A DNA stretch of 64,000 bases. Source: Opitutaceae bacterium. Lineage in GTDB: Bacteria > Verrucomicrobiota > Verrucomicrobiia > Opitutales > Opitutaceae. The notes beneath the pieces were generated by a model, which was not told the origin of the DNA, searched no databases, and saw only the letters and a program-made list of their open reading frames with translations. Below are positions 1 through 9,960 of the stretch, one piece after another. Each line of letters starts with the position of its first letter. The first letter of the stretch is position 1. The stretch spans positions 1 through 64,000 of the forward strand of contig JAUSID010000163.1 of assembly GCA_030648295.1 (NCBI GenBank), written 5' to 3'. The translations under genes and the position numbers were made by a program.

Positions 1-1184
1 GAAAGATGCTGAATAATACTCACCAGCGGCAGGAAGAGGGCGATGACGATCGTGCCGACCATCACGGCCATGAAGACGATCATGATCGGCTCGATGATTG
101 AGGTCAGGCCCGCGACGGCGTTGTCGACTTCCTCGTCGTAGGTGTCGGCGATGCGGGCCAGCATGTCGGGCAGCGCACCGGTTTCCTCGCCGACTTCGAT
201 CATGCTGGTGACCATGCCGGGGAAAATGTGCGTCGACTCGAGCGGCTTGGCCACGTTGTCGCCTTCCTTCACGCGGTCATGGACCACGTTGATTGCGTTC
301 GCGACATGGACGTTGCCGCTGGTGTCGCGGGTGATCATGAGCGCCTGGAGAATCGGGACGCCGCTCGCCAGCAAGGTGCCAAACGTGCGGGTGAAACGGG
401 CGATCGCCGCCTTGAGGAACAAGTCGCCGAGCACCGGCATGTGAATAAGGAGCCAGTCGATGATCCGCCGCCCAAATTTGGTTTTCGCGAACAACTTGAA
501 CGCGATGAACGCGCCGATCACCCCGCCAATCGCGAGGAGATAGTGGGCCTTCATGAAATTGCTGACGTTGAGCAACCCCTGCGTCAGCGCCGGCAGCGCC
601 TGGCCCTTTAGCAGACCAGAGAAGATGTCCTGAAACTTTGGCACGACGAACACCATCAGCACTGAGACGATGGCCGCGGCCACCATGACGATGATGATGG
701 GATAAATCATGGCGGCTTTCACCTTGCCGGCGATTTTCTGCGCCTTCTCCATGAACACCGAGAGCCGCTCGAGCACCGTGTCGAGCACGCCACCGGCCTC
801 CCCGGCTTTGACCATGTTGATGTAGAGTCGATCGAAGACCTTCTCGTTTGCCGCCAGGCCGTCGGAAAAGTTTCCGCCGGAACGAATCGTGTCTGCGATG
901 TTTTCGATCACACCGCGCCACGCGGCGCGCTTTTCCTGCCGGGCGAGCACTTCGAGGCTGCGCAGAATCGGCATACCCGCCTTCACGAGCGTGGCCAACT
1001 GCCGGGTGAACACCGCGACGCCCTTGGCATTGACTGGCCGGCCAAAGGAGCGACCGCGGCGGCGTTTCGACGCCGCCGTCGAGCCGCTCACCAGAGCGGC
1101 GGCGGCGCGCTGGCCGGGTTTTTTCGGCGAGGGCGGCGGGACGGCGCCGGCGAGCGTTTGGGGGCGAACGGAAAGTTTGGCCAT
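1..1184 (-). CDS. pilC: Type IV pilus inner-membrane platform protein PilC (type II secretion F family), 3' end beyond window
   Basis: The frame is open from an ATG at 1184 to the left edge and gives at least 394 residues, close to the usual 400-410, so only a few C-terminal residues are missing. After a basic, Pro/Ala-rich N-terminus come the first T2SSF domain (FTRQLATLVKAGMPILRSLE, about residues 58-78) and a hydrophobic segment (IYPIIIVMVAAAIVSVLMVF). The second T2SSF copy (FTRTFGTLLASGVPILQAL) and a final membrane helix reading into the left edge follow. This is the polytopic platform that couples the PilB and PilT motors to pilin insertion and removal. It lies downstream of pilB on the same strand, as in most type IV pilus operons. 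A 350-bp repeat-containing gap separates it from pilB, so it may have its own promoter. The family assignment is firm. Confidence 0.93.
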   Translation of the reverse strand, partial: MAKLSVRPQTLAGAVPPPSPKKPGQRAAAALVSGSTAASKRRRGRSFGRPVNAKGVAVFTRQLATLVKAGMPILRSLEVLARQEKRAAWRGVIENIADTIRSGGNFSDGLAANEKVFDRLYINMVKAGEAGGVLDTVLERLSVFMEKAQKIAGKVKAAMIYPIIIVMVAAAIVSVLMVFVVPKFQDIFSGLLKGQALPALTQGLLNVSNFMKAHYLLAIGGVIGAFIAFKLFAKTKFGRRIIDWLLIHMPVLGDLFLKAAIARFTRTFGTLLASGVPILQALMITRDTSGNVHVANAINVVHDRVKEGDNVAKPLESTHIFPGMVTSMIEVGEETGALPDMLARIADTYDEEVDNAVAGLTSIIEPIMIVFMAVMVGTIVIALFLPLVSIIQHL

Positions 1185-1534
1185 GTTGGAGCGGCGGTAA
1201 CGGACTCAGGACTGACGAACGCGGGGATGGTTTGGTGTCACGACTACGGCGCCAAATCTAATCATGGGCAACGGCGTCGGAGATTGCGTGTGGCACGGGC
1301 GTCCCGCCCGTGGGGAAGGGGTTGGTGTGGCATGGCGTCTCGCCCATGGAGTGCATTTCGATCTGCCAACATGGGCGGGACGCCCATGCCACGCCGGCAG
1401 GTCGCGAAACAATGACGAAATGCAAACATCACCGTAGCGGCGCGCCAGCCAGCCGATCGGCTGTGGTCGCGCTTCATCGACTCGCTGGCGCTCGTCGCTA
1501 CGACCAGTCTCTGCCGCTCGCACCTGCGAAGTCC
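1185..1534. repeat. pilB-pilC spacer with a palindromic repeat cluster
   Basis: No gene is seen in this 350-bp spacer. It holds three palindromic units of the GTGGCACGGGCGTCCCGCCC family at about 1290-1313, 1325-1349 and 1370-1392. Each can form a short GC-rich hairpin, and the outer units are inverted relative to each other. The same family recurs at 9712-9738, 32399-32489, 41510-41537 and, inside a gene, at 49635-49851. The rest of the spacer shows nothing recognisable. Confidence 0.8.
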
Positions 1535-3229
1535 TCACGTGTACTTGATGACCTCCTCGATCGTTGTGTGTCCATCGAAGATGGCCCGCATGCCGTCGTC
1601 GCGGAGCGTTCGCATCCCCTGCTCAATCGCCTTCTGCCGGATGACCAGCGTCGGTGCCTTGGCCGTGATGAGATCGCGCACGGGTTCGGAAATCCGCAGC
1701 CACTCGTAGATGCCGAGCCGGCCACGATAACCGGACTGGCTGCAACTCGGGCAGCCGCGGCCGTAGTAAAACTGCCGGTCGCCAACGCTCTCCCGCGCGA
1801 TGCCCACCTGGCTCAGCAGGTCCGCGGGCGGCAGGTAGGAGGATTTGCAGTGCAAGCAGACGCGGCGGACCAGCCGCTGCGCAATCACCGCCTCGAGAGT
1901 CGAAGCAATCAGGAACGACTCGACGCCCATGTCGATCAGCCGGGTCACCGCGCCGGCGGAATCATTGGTGTGCAGGGTCGAGAGCACGAGGTGGCCGGTG
2001 AGCGACGCCTGGATTGAAATCTGCGCCGTTTCGAGGTCGCGGATTTCGCCGACCATGATGACGTCCGGATCCTGGCGCAGGAACGACCGCAAGGCGGCGG
2101 CGAACGTGAGGCCGACATGCGGGTTCACCGGCACCTGCATGATGCCCTCGATGTCGTATTCGACCGGGTCCTCCGCCGTGAGCAGCTTCAGATCGACAGT
2201 ATTGATGATCCGGAGACAGCTGTAGAGGGTGGTCGTCTTGCCGCAGCCGGTCGGACCCGTGGCGATGAAAATTCCGTTTGGGCGGCGCACCGTTTCCTGG
2301 ATGCCGTTGAAGACGTCCTCGGGCATGCCGAGCTGGGTGATGTCGAGTTGCACGGCCGACTGGTCGAGGACGCGCAACACGACGCTCTCGCCGAACTGCG
2401 TCGGCAGCGTCGACACGCGCAGGTCCACCACGCGGCCGCCGATGGTGATCTTGATGCGTCCGTCCTGCGGGACGCGCCGCTCGGCGATGTTGAGGCTGGC
2501 GAGCACCTTGATGCGCGAGATGATGGGGAGCGCGAGGGCCTTGGGTGGCGGCGCCATTTCGTACAACGCACCGTCAATCCGGTAGCGGATCTTGAACTCG
2601 TGCTCGAACGGCTCGAAGTGGATGTCGCTCGCCTTGTCGCGAATCGCCTGTCCGATGACGAGGTTGACGAACTTGATGATCGGGGTCTGTTCCGCCATCG
2701 ACTCGAGATCACGCTCCGACAACTCGCGGCCTTCTCCGGGGGCGAACGAGTCGGTTTTGATCTCCTGGAGCAGGTCGTCGATGCTCTCCTGGTCCTCGCC
2801 GTAGTGCTGCTTGATCTGGATGTCGATCTTGTCGGGGTCGGCGAAAAACAGCCGCACGTTGCGATCGAGCGCGAAGGCCAGGTCGTCCACCGCCTGGGTG
2901 TTGAACGGGTCCGTCACCAGAAGATCGATACTGGAGTCGTCGGCGCGGATGGGCATGACGCCGTAATCGCGGGCCAGCTTGCCGGTGACCGCCGCGATTG
3001 CCTCGCCTGGAAACTGCACCGGGACCTCGCGGACGTAGTCGTAGCCGAGGTGCTGCGAAATCCGCTGCAGCAGGTCGGACTTCTCGATGATCCCGAGATC
3101 AACGACGACATCGGCCAGCGGTTTCCCCGTCGCCTTGTGTTCCTCGTTGAGCGCGTCGAGTTGCGCCGGATCGACGAGCCGGTGCTCTTTGAGGAATTCG
3201 TAGATGGCCGTGCTGTGGCTGGGGAACAT
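1535..3229 (-). CDS. pilB: Type IV pilus assembly ATPase PilB / GspE family (copy 1)
   Basis: A 564-residue extension motor that powers pilin polymerisation. The N-terminal MshEN-like domain (about 1-140) is followed by the GspE core: Walker A GPTGCGKTTT (325-334), Asp box TAEDPVEY (351-358), Walker [11 protein letters not shown] (389-398) and His box TGHLVLSTLHTND (411-423). A tetracysteine zinc site is present (C458/C461 and C493/C496). The frame extends upstream to 3268, but those 13 residues are encoded by an octamer repeat array, so the ATG at 3229 (MFPSHSTAIYEF) is preferred. No Shine-Dalgarno is visible and the leader is pyrimidine-rich. A paralogue lies at 5035-6798 on the other side of pilT. 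One copy may serve the pilus and the other a related secretion or alternative pilus machine, which cannot be decided from sequence. Confidence 0.93.
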   Translation of the reverse strand: MFPSHSTAIYEFLKEHRLVDPAQLDALNEEHKATGKPLADVVVDLGIIEKSDLLQRISQHLGYDYVREVPVQFPGEAIAAVTGKLARDYGVMPIRADDSSIDLLVTDPFNTQAVDDLAFALDRNVRLFFADPDKIDIQIKQHYGEDQESIDDLLQEIKTDSFAPGEGRELSERDLESMAEQTPIIKFVNLVIGQAIRDKASDIHFEPFEHEFKIRYRIDGALYEMAPPPKALALPIISRIKVLASLNIAERRVPQDGRIKITIGGRVVDLRVSTLPTQFGESVVLRVLDQSAVQLDITQLGMPEDVFNGIQETVRRPNGIFIATGPTGCGKTTTLYSCLRIINTVDLKLLTAEDPVEYDIEGIMQVPVNPHVGLTFAAALRSFLRQDPDVIMVGEIRDLETAQISIQASLTGHLVLSTLHTNDSAGAVTRLIDMGVESFLIASTLEAVIAQRLVRRVCLHCKSSYLPPADLLSQVGIARESVGDRQFYYGRGCPSCSQSGYRGRLGIYEWLRISEPVRDLITAKAPTLVIRQKAIEQGMRTLRDDGMRAIFDGHTTIEEVIKYT

Positions 3230-3304
3230 TCGGGAAGGGACTAAGGGACGAAGGGACCAAGGGACCAAGGGACCAAGGGACTAAGGGAGTAAGGGAGTAA
3301 GGGA
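3230..3304. repeat. Octamer tandem array (GGGACCAA-type) in the pilB leader
   Basis: About eight imperfect copies of an 8-bp unit (GGGACCAA, GGGACTAA, GGGAGTAA) lie directly against the pilB start codon. On the pilB coding strand it reads as a CU-rich leader (TCCCTTGG repeats). Similar units occur at 3759-3796, 28361-28378 and 40212-40262. The upstream gene's 3' end (3305) abuts the array. Confidence 0.85.
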
Positions 3305-3748
3305 TTAAATCGGGCCGCGAGTTCCGGTGAGGCGGACGATGCTGATAACGACGAGACTCGTTACGGCGGCTGCGAGCCGGGCTATTTTCCCTGCGTTCTT
3401 TTCGACCGAACTGGTGAGACCATAAAGACACGCGAAAGCCTGACGACCCTGTGCCGTAAGTTGTTCGGCCGATTTCTCGTCGAGATACTGAAGGCGTTGG
3501 GCGAGATGAATGAAGTACTGCGTTTCCGCGAGAGAGCCGCGGGCGATGTAGAGGAAGTGAAGGTAATCCTTCTGACTTTCACGCAACGCACCCTCGACAA
3601 TGTTCGCCGCGACCGAGCTCGCCGATCGACGTAGCTGACTCGTCAAACCATAGAGCTCTTCACGCGGAAACGCCCGGGTTCGTTCATAGATCGCAACGGT
3701 CAGGTCGTCAGCCAAACGCCACGCATCAATCTTCGTGTAGTCTCTCAT
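3305..3748 (-). CDS. Four-helix-bundle protein of the 23S rRNA intervening-sequence (IVP/S23) family
   Basis: A 147-residue protein with the family hallmarks DAWRLADDL near the N-terminus, FPREELYGLTSQLRRSASSV (about 28-47), NIVEGA (49-54) and FLYIARGSLAETQYFIHLA. These proteins form small helical bundles that often assemble as pentamers. They were named after ORFs in 23S rRNA intervening sequences, but most copies, like this one, are not inside rRNA. Their biochemical role is unknown. The last 25 or so residues are a hydrophobic then basic extension not typical of the family. The gene sits between pilT and pilB, with octamer repeat arrays on both sides. That arrangement suggests it was inserted into the pilus block rather than being part of the machine. 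Confidence 0.85.
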   Translation of the reverse strand: MRDYTKIDAWRLADDLTVAIYERTRAFPREELYGLTSQLRRSASSVAANIVEGALRESQKDYLHFLYIARGSLAETQYFIHLAQRLQYLDEKSAEQLTAQGRQAFACLYGLTSSVEKNAGKIARLAAAVTSLVVISIVRLTGTRGPI

Positions 3749-3758
3749 GGCAGCCAGA

Positions 3759-3796
3759 GTCCCTTGGTCTTTTAGTCCCTTAGTCCTTTAGTCCCC
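3759..3796. repeat. Octamer array (GGGACTAA-type) between pilT and the four-helix-bundle gene
   Basis: About five degenerate units of the same 8-bp family as at 3230-3304, here in the opposite orientation relative to the downstream gene (purine-rich on its coding strand). Confidence 0.75.
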
Positions 3797-3823
3797 CGGA
3801 CGGATTTCGTTCGGAATTTTTCA

Positions 3824-4906
3824 TCAGAGATCCCGTAACTTGAGCCCCATCTGCAGGAACTTTTCGCGCATGACGTTCGGGTCCTGCGCTTTTTCCAGGG
3901 CTTCGTCGGGGGCGACGAGTTCGCGATTAACCAGGCTCATGAGGTGGGTGTCCATCGTGATCATGCCGAGGTTCGCGCCGGTCTGGATGTCCGACGAAAT
4001 CCGGAAGGTTTTGTTTTCGCGGATCAGCGAGCCGATTGAGGTCGTGTTCACCATGATCTCGTAAGCGGCGATGCGGCCGCCGCCGACCTTCTTGCACAGC
4101 ACCTGGGAGATGACGGCGACGAGCGAGGACGCGAGTTGCGTCCGGATCATGTCCTTCATGTTGGCGGGAAATGCGTCGACAATGCGGTCGACGGTCTTCG
4201 CGGCGCTGTTGGTGTGCAGCGTGCCGAAGACCAAGTGGCCCGTTTCCGCCGCGCTGATCGCCGCCTCGATGGTCTCGAGGTCACGCATTTCACCGACCAT
4301 GATGACGTCGGGATCCTGGCGGAGGGCACGGCGGATGGCTTCGGAAAAGCTCGGCACATCGACGTGCACCTCGCGCTGCGTCACGATGCAGCGCTTGTGG
4401 TTATGATAATACTCGATCGGGTCCTCGATGGTGATGATGTGTCCGTCGCGGGACTCGTTGATGTAATTGATCATCGAGGCCAGCGTCGTCGACTTGCCGG
4501 AGCCGGTCGGACCCGTGACCAGAACCAAACCACGCGGCCGGTAAAGCAGTTCGCGGATCTTGTCCGGCAGCCCAATATCGCGCAGACCGAACATCTTGTA
4601 CGGGATCTGCCGCAGGACCATGCCGTAGTTGCTTTTCGACTTCAGCACCGACACGCGGAATCTCGCCTTGTCGCCGAACGCGAAACCGAAGTCCGCGCCG
4701 CCATTCAGCTTCACGTTGCTGATGTGGCCGTCGGGCGTGATCGAGAGCATCAGCTTCTCGGTGTCGGAAGGCGTGAGCGGCGGCCCGTCGATCGGGGTCA
4801 TGCTGCCGCTCAGCCGGATGGTCGGCGGCTGGCCAACCTGGAGGTGGAGATCCGATGCGCCCTGGTCGACCACCAGGTCGAGCAGATCATTCATTTCGTA
4901 GCTCAT
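3824..4906 (-). CDS. pilT: Twitching motility retraction ATPase PilT
   Basis: 360 residues, the usual PilT length. This is the cytoplasmic motor that depolymerises the pilus and drives retraction and twitching. Visible motifs are Walker [11 protein letters not shown] (131-140), Asp box [11 protein letters not shown] (158-168), Walker [13 protein letters not shown] (200-211) and His box [14 protein letters not shown] (221-234). The C-terminal IGSLIRENK motif (291-299) corresponds to the PilT-specific AIRNLIRE signature and separates it from PilB and GspE. The N-terminal PAS-like domain begins [19 protein letters not shown]. The start at 4906 is preceded by a 7-bp repeat array on the mRNA side and no ribosome-binding motif. 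It lies between two pilB-like genes on the same strand. Confidence 0.95.
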   Translation of the reverse strand: MSYEMNDLLDLVVDQGASDLHLQVGQPPTIRLSGSMTPIDGPPLTPSDTEKLMLSITPDGHISNVKLNGGADFGFAFGDKARFRVSVLKSKSNYGMVLRQIPYKMFGLRDIGLPDKIRELLYRPRGLVLVTGPTGSGKSTTLASMINYINESRDGHIITIEDPIEYYHNHKRCIVTQREVHVDVPSFSEAIRRALRQDPDVIMVGEMRDLETIEAAISAAETGHLVFGTLHTNSAAKTVDRIVDAFPANMKDMIRTQLASSLVAVISQVLCKKVGGGRIAAYEIMVNTTSIGSLIRENKTFRISSDIQTGANLGMITMDTHLMSLVNRELVAPDEALEKAQDPNVMREKFLQMGLKLRDL

Positions 4907-4930
4907 GGGGAAAAGCCGACGATGTCGGCG

Positions 4931-4963
4931 GGAGCAGGGAGCAGGGAGCAGGGAGCAGGAAGC
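4931..4963. repeat. Heptamer array (GCAGGGA) in the pilT leader
   Basis: Four to five tandem copies of a 7-bp unit lie 25 bp upstream of the pilT ATG, CU-rich on the pilT mRNA. A short stretch of related sequence (TTCCTGCTCCC) occurs at about 60907-60925. Confidence 0.8.
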
Positions 4964-5034
4964 AAACCGCCACTGCTTCCTGTTCCTCTCACTCTACTCC
5001 GATGGGTTGATAGTTGGAAATAACTCACGGCGGG

Positions 5035-6798
5035 CTAGCTGGCGTCGCCGACGGTGATGGAGACGACCTCCTCGATCGTGGTCAAACCGGCGGTGACCTT
5101 GCGGGCGCCATCTTCACGCATCGTCCGCATGCCGAGCGAGCGCGCTTTCTCGCGCAGCTTGGCCGTGCCGACATTTTCATAAATCATTCGCTGCACTTCT
5201 TCGTTCACCACGAAGATTTCGAAAATGCCCATCCGGGCCCGGTAGCCGGTGGAGTTGCAATCGGCACAACCGTCGCCCTTCGCGAAGGTGGCGTGGGCGG
5301 CCTGCGCCGGGTTGATATTCAAGGCGCGGAGCTCCCTCGCGTCGGGGGTGTAGGACCGCTTGCACTTCAGGCAGATTTTCCGCACGAGCCGCTGCGCCAT
5401 TATCGCCCGCAGCGACGTCGAAACGAGGAACGGCTTCACGCCGATGTCGATCAAACGCGTGACCGCACCGGGCGCGTCGTTCGTGTGCAGGGTGGAGAAC
5501 ACCATGTGGCCGGTGAGCGACGCGTTGATCGCGATCTCCGCCGTCTCCAGGTCGCGGATTTCCCCCACCATGATGATGTTCGGCGCCTGGCGCAGCATGG
5601 CGCGAAGCGCGGACGCAAACGTCATGCCGACGTCATGGCGCACCGGCACCTGGTTGATGCCATTGAGCTGATATTCGACCGGGTCCTCGACGGTGATGAT
5701 TTTGCGGTCGGGCTTGTTGATGAAGTGGAGGCAGCCGTAGAGCGTGGTCGTCTTGCCGGAACCGGTCGGGCCGGTGACGAGCAGGATGCCATCGGGGAGG
5801 GTGATCAGTTTTTCGAACGTTGCCGCGTCGTCGGACAGGAACCCGAGTTCCGGCAGGCCGAGTTGCAGGCCCTCCTTGTCGAGAATACGCATCACGATGC
5901 TCTCGCCGTGGGCCGTCGGCAGCGATGACACGCGCAGGTCGAGTTGCTTGCCGTTCATCCCGATCTGAATGCGGCCGTCCTGCGGTATCCGTTTTTCGGC
6001 GATGCTGATGTTCGCCATGATCTTCAGCCGCGAAATAATCGACAGCTGGAGCCGCTTCGGCGGGTTCTCGACCTCCAGCAACACGCCGTCGATCCGGTAC
6101 CGGACGCGAAACCGTTTCTCGAGCGGCTCGATGTGGATGTCGGACGCCCGGCGCTGGATGGCCTCGAGGATAATCTGGTGGACGAGCTTGATGATCGGCG
6201 CGTCAGCTTCGGTGTTCGACACATCCGCGGCCGCATTCGCCTCGGTCGTTACGGCCGATGCATCCGCGCCCGTCCCGGAAAGATCGTTGAGCAGCTCGTC
6301 AATCGAGTTCGCGTCCTTGCCGTAGAATCGATCGATCGCGGCGGTGATTTCCTCCGGCGTCGCGACCACAGGCTCGAGCGGCATTTTTACGGTGTAGCCG
6401 AGCGCGTCGAGTCCATCAGTGTCGAGGGGATCGGCGATCGCCAGCCGCAGCTTGCCGCTCTCGCGGCTGAGCGGGACCACTTGATGCTTCGCCGCCAGCG
6501 CCCGTGGAATGAGTTCCAGCGCATCGCCGGTCACGCGAATGTTGGACAGGTCCGGCGCCATCGGCATGCCGAACTCGGTCGCGAGCAATTCGGCCACCTG
6601 CCGGCTGCTGATTGCGCCCTGTTGCGCGAGAACGTCGAGCACGTGAGGCGCGGGCTTCGCCGATTCGGCGTGGCCGGCGGCGATCGCTCGCGCCGCGTCG
6701 ACCTGCGCCGATTGCAACACGCCGCGGTCGACCGCCAATTGCAGGACAAAGTCGTCGGCCGCACTGGCGGCCGGCGATGGAACGGTGCTGGAATTCAT
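5035..6798 (-). CDS. GspE/PilB-family ATPase (copy 2)
   Basis: A 587-residue paralogue of the ATPase at 1535-3229. The N-terminal MshEN/GspE-N domain (about 15-165) is followed by an Ala/Thr/Asp-rich linker (165-200) and the motor. The motor shows Walker [13 protein letters not shown] (341-352), Asp box [13 protein letters not shown] (368-380), Walker [13 protein letters not shown] (407-418) and His box [14 protein letters not shown] (428-441). Cysteine pairs at C476/C479 and C511/C514 suit a zinc site. The ATG at 6798 (MNSSTVPSP) is chosen over an upstream start at 6873 because the extra 25 residues resemble no family N-terminus. A 128-bp gap separates it from pilT. Having two PilB-like motors around PilT could reflect subfunctionalisation or a second pilus. 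Family certain, precise role not. Confidence 0.9.
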   Translation of the reverse strand: MNSSTVPSPAASAADDFVLQLAVDRGVLQSAQVDAARAIAAGHAESAKPAPHVLDVLAQQGAISSRQVAELLATEFGMPMAPDLSNIRVTGDALELIPRALAAKHQVVPLSRESGKLRLAIADPLDTDGLDALGYTVKMPLEPVVATPEEITAAIDRFYGKDANSIDELLNDLSGTGADASAVTTEANAAADVSNTEADAPIIKLVHQIILEAIQRRASDIHIEPLEKRFRVRYRIDGVLLEVENPPKRLQLSIISRLKIMANISIAEKRIPQDGRIQIGMNGKQLDLRVSSLPTAHGESIVMRILDKEGLQLGLPELGFLSDDAATFEKLITLPDGILLVTGPTGSGKTTTLYGCLHFINKPDRKIITVEDPVEYQLNGINQVPVRHDVGMTFASALRAMLRQAPNIIMVGEIRDLETAEIAINASLTGHMVFSTLHTNDAPGAVTRLIDIGVKPFLVSTSLRAIMAQRLVRKICLKCKRSYTPDARELRALNINPAQAAHATFAKGDGCADCNSTGYRARMGIFEIFVVNEEVQRMIYENVGTAKLREKARSLGMRTMREDGARKVTAGLTTIEEVVSITVGDAS

Positions 6799-6978
6799 CG
6801 CGGAGGGAAGTGCGTCAGGAAAGCGATTGACTGACGCACGGCGCAAGTGTTGTGGCCGGGCCGCTGGCTGCAAGGCAGCCGCGAAACGTATCTAATTCGC
6901 AACGAGCGTCCCTCGAAATCGCCTGCAAGCAGGCTCCTACCTCCTGGCAACCTGGTTTCATCTGGAACACGAAGGGAA

Positions 6979-9054
6979 TTATTTCGGCGCCAGGCTGAGC
7001 AGGAACTCGGCGTTCGATTTCGTCTTCTTTAAGCGGGTGATCAGCATCTCCATCGACTCGATGGGACCAAGCCCCTGCATCGCACGGCGCAGGCCGTAGA
7101 TGCGCTGCAACTCGTCGGGGTGGTAGATGAGCTCCTCTTTCCGGGTGCCCGATCGATCGATGTTAATCGCGGGGAAAATGCGCCGCTCGACCAGTCCGCG
7201 ATCGAGGTGCAGTTCGCTGTTACCCGTGCCCTTGAACTCCTCGAAGATGATTTCGTCCATCCGGCTGCCGGTGTCGATCAGCGCGCTCGCGATGATCGTG
7301 AGGCTGCCACCGCCCTCGATGTTGCGGGCGCTGCCGAAAAACCGTTTGGGTTTCTGGAGCGCGTTGGACTCGAGGCCGCCCGACATCGTCTTGCCGCCGC
7401 TCGTGAGCGCGTTGTAGGCGCGGGCGAGCCGCGTGATCGAGTCGAGGAGGACGACCACATGTTCGCCCATCTCGACGCGGCGCCGGCAGATCTCGATCAC
7501 CATCTCGGCGCAGTGCACGTGGTTTTCCGGCGTCTCGTCGAACGTGGACGAGACAACCTCGCCCTTGGTGTGCCGGCGGAAATCGGTGACTTCCTCGGGC
7601 CGCTCGTCGATCAGGAGGAGGATCAATTTCACCTCGGGGCTGTTGGCCGAAATCGAGTTGGCGATGTTCTGAAGCAGGATCGTCTTGCCCGTGCGGGGCG
7701 GAGCGACGATCAGTCCGCGCTGGCCGAAGCCGATCGGCGTCAGGATGTCGACCGCCCGCATCGACACGTCCTTGGTGTGGACTTCCGTGTTCTCGAGCAG
7801 GATGCGCTGGAGCGGGTAATACGGCACCAGTTCCTCGAAGGGCATGACCTTCGAGATGTCGTCGGGCGTCATGCCCATGATCGAGTCGATCCGCACGACG
7901 GACGGGCAGCGTTCGCCCTCCTGGGGCGGCTGGAGCGTGACCTCGACGCGGTGGCCGCGCTTGAGACCGTAACGCTTGACGAGACTCTCGGCAAGGTACG
8001 CGTCTTCCGGATACAGCCGGTAGTTGACGTGCTCGTGCACGACGAACGAGCCGCGATCGTTCTGGTCGACATACCCGAGATCGCGCAGTGAGCGTTTTTT
8101 CTCCGCCGCGAACTTGAAGATTTCCGTGAGGACCTGTCGCCGGTTTGGCACCCCATCCAGAGTGATGCCAAGGCGGCGGGCAAATCCGGTCACGTCCGCG
8201 AGGTTTTGCGCGTAAATCTGGTTCAGCCAAAGCGGCTCGCCCTCGCCGTTGGAAAGCTGGTCGGCCAGCGCATCGAGCGCGGCGAGATCGTTGAAACGCG
8301 ACGGATTCGGCAGGTCACCGAACACCGGTACATTGCTCGGCGGCGGCGGTTGGGGAGGGTGCTGCTCGCGTCCCGGTCCGCCACCTCCGCCCCCTCCGCC
8401 ACCCGGCTGCCACGGTCCGCCACCATGGCGGCCGCGTTTGCGTTTGCCATGCTTCCAGAAGCCGCGATCGCCGCCTTGGCCCTGCCAGTCGCCGCGCCCG
8501 CCACCACCGCCCTGATGCTGCTGCTTATGCTGCGGTTGATTCTGATTGGGATGCGATTGCTGCGGCGCCGGAGCACCTTGGGCCGTGCCCGCGCTCGCAT
8601 CGGATCCCGATGGGGGAGCAGACGCTTCGGCGGGCGCAGTTTCGTCACGGCGCTCGGCCGGTTCTTGGCGATCGGCGGGTGCGGGTCGTTCCTCGACGCG
8701 GGGCGCCTCGGCTTGTTCGCGTTCGGACGCCGGCCGTTCGGATTCACGTTCCGGTTGCGGAATGCGTTGCTCCTGGCTTGAGCGCTCGGGTTCGCGGGCA
8801 CGATCGGGTTCCCAAACCCGCTCGGGCTCGCGTTGCGCCGCCCCGGGGGCGGGGGCCGATTCACGTGGCGTGGGCCGCTCGTCATTGTCGCCCGTGGGAA
8901 TCTCCATTTGCACCGGCTTTCCGCGCTTCGGCGCTTTGGCCTTGTCCGATTTCTCGGCTTTCGGCTTCACGACGCGTGGCCGACGGGTTTTCTTCTCGGC
9001 TGCGGAGCCGCGGGCGGTGGACGGCGAATCGTCGGATTTGGGAGGTAGGGCCAT
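6979..9054 (-). CDS. rho: Transcription termination factor Rho with a long disordered N-terminal region
   Basis: A 691-residue hexameric RNA helicase (E. coli Rho has 419). The core starts near residue 250 and has a Rho-N-like helical part, a cold-shock-type RNA-binding part (300-385), Walker A APPRTGKT (451-458), and the Rho-type [13 protein letters not shown] and [11 protein letters not shown] motifs. The canonical GFLR stretch of the primary RNA-binding site is replaced by [20 protein letters not shown]. Residues 1-245 are low-complexity: first Lys/Arg/Pro, then Glu/Arg/Pro, then Gln/His, then poly-Gly with basic patches. Such extensions are known in Rho of Actinobacteria and Bacteroidetes, where they can bind RNA or phase-separate. 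The ATG at 9054 is preferred. A TTG at 9126 that overlaps the coaE stop would add 24 residues. Transcribed after coaE. Confidence 0.95.
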   Translation of the reverse strand: MALPPKSDDSPSTARGSAAEKKTRRPRVVKPKAEKSDKAKAPKRGKPVQMEIPTGDNDERPTPRESAPAPGAAQREPERVWEPDRAREPERSSQEQRIPQPERESERPASEREQAEAPRVEERPAPADRQEPAERRDETAPAEASAPPSGSDASAGTAQGAPAPQQSHPNQNQPQHKQQHQGGGGGRGDWQGQGGDRGFWKHGKRKRGRHGGGPWQPGGGGGGGGGPGREQHPPQPPPPSNVPVFGDLPNPSRFNDLAALDALADQLSNGEGEPLWLNQIYAQNLADVTGFARRLGITLDGVPNRRQVLTEIFKFAAEKKRSLRDLGYVDQNDRGSFVVHEHVNYRLYPEDAYLAESLVKRYGLKRGHRVEVTLQPPQEGERCPSVVRIDSIMGMTPDDISKVMPFEELVPYYPLQRILLENTEVHTKDVSMRAVDILTPIGFGQRGLIVAPPRTGKTILLQNIANSISANSPEVKLILLLIDERPEEVTDFRRHTKGEVVSSTFDETPENHVHCAEMVIEICRRRVEMGEHVVVLLDSITRLARAYNALTSGGKTMSGGLESNALQKPKRFFGSARNIEGGGSLTIIASALIDTGSRMDEIIFEEFKGTGNSELHLDRGLVERRIFPAINIDRSGTRKEELIYHPDELQRIYGLRRAMQGLGPIESMEMLITRLKKTKSNAEFLLSLAPK

Positions 9055-9122
9055 GTAGGAAGATACTGAAGAAGAAGAAGCGGCGGCCGCGTCGGTCAGA
9101 CGCGTGTTTTTACGCCGAAGTT

Positions 9123-9704
9123 TCAAGCCGCCGCCAGGACTAGGGCCAAACGGTCAACCTGGGCTTCGAGGAACTGGGTGGGGCCCTCGTTCCACAAGAC
9201 AAAGTCAGACAGCTCGATCTTTTGCGCCAGCGGCAGTTGCTTGGAAATTCGCTGCCCGGCGAGCACGCGCGGAAGGCCGCGTTGCTCCAGTCGGGCGAGT
9301 TGCTGGGCCGGAGCACAGGCGACGCAAACCGTGAAATCAAACCAATTCTCCAGCGCTTTTTCGAAGAGCAGGGGAACTTCGACCGCCCAGTTCGCGGTGG
9401 GTTCGGCCGCAAACGCAGCCCGCCAAGCCGCGAAAACCAGCGGGTGGGTCAACTCTTCGATCCACTGCCGCTCCGCATCGGTGGCGAAAACCTTGCCCGC
9501 GAGGGCCGGCCGGTCGACGCGCCCATCGGGGGTGAGCACGGCTTCGCCGTAGCGTGCCCGGACCGCGGTGATGACTTCCGGTTGGACGAGCACCTGTTCG
9601 CGCACGATCTGGTCCGAATCAAGCCGGCGATAACCCCGTTGCTCGAACAACCGCGCCGCCGTTGACTTGCCGCAACCCAAGCCCCCCGTGATGCCCAAAA
9701 TCAT
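9123..9704 (-). CDS. coaE: Dephospho-CoA kinase
   Basis: 193 residues. It catalyses the last step of coenzyme A synthesis by phosphorylating the 3'-hydroxyl of dephospho-CoA. The N-terminus MILGITGGLGCGKST carries the P-loop (7-15), followed by the family's DSDQIVREQV, VDRPALAGKVF and VEVPLLFEKALENWFD. The frame continues upstream to 9884, but that extension is encoded by a palindromic repeat (translated IMGGTPMPRK) and unrelated sequence, so the ATG at 9704 is the start. It is the first gene of the coaE-rho-pilus run on the minus strand. The stop codon is 68 bp from the chosen rho start. Confidence 0.95.
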   Translation of the reverse strand: MILGITGGLGCGKSTAARLFEQRGYRRLDSDQIVREQVLVQPEVITAVRARYGEAVLTPDGRVDRPALAGKVFATDAERQWIEELTHPLVFAAWRAAFAAEPTANWAVEVPLLFEKALENWFDFTVCVACAPAQQLARLEQRGLPRVLAGQRISKQLPLAQKIELSDFVLWNEGPTQFLEAQVDRLALVLAAA

Positions 9705-9711
9705 GGTGCTC

Positions 9712-9738
9712 TTACGTGGCATGGGCGTTCCGCCCATA
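9712..9738. repeat. Single palindromic repeat upstream of coaE
   Basis: One GTGGCATGGGCGTTCCGCCC-type unit immediately 5' of the coaE start codon, in the divergent spacer between coaE and the HD-domain gene. It could place a hairpin in the coaE leader. Confidence 0.7.
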
Positions 9739-9960
9739 ATCCGACTGTCCGAAGTTTCGTCCACTGGGAGGCGTGCCGTGACCCGCCAGGCGCCGGGTTT
9801 TCCGGTGACACCCTGATTACGACTGTGAAAACGGGGCTCAATTGCACGGCGGTCGAGCTTTGAGCTTGCGGCAGCATTCCGCAAATTCTTAATCGGCCCG
9901 CGCTCCGCGACGCCGGCTGCGGTGCCTTATCCTACCCTCAACCTTTCCCACCCGCTGGCT

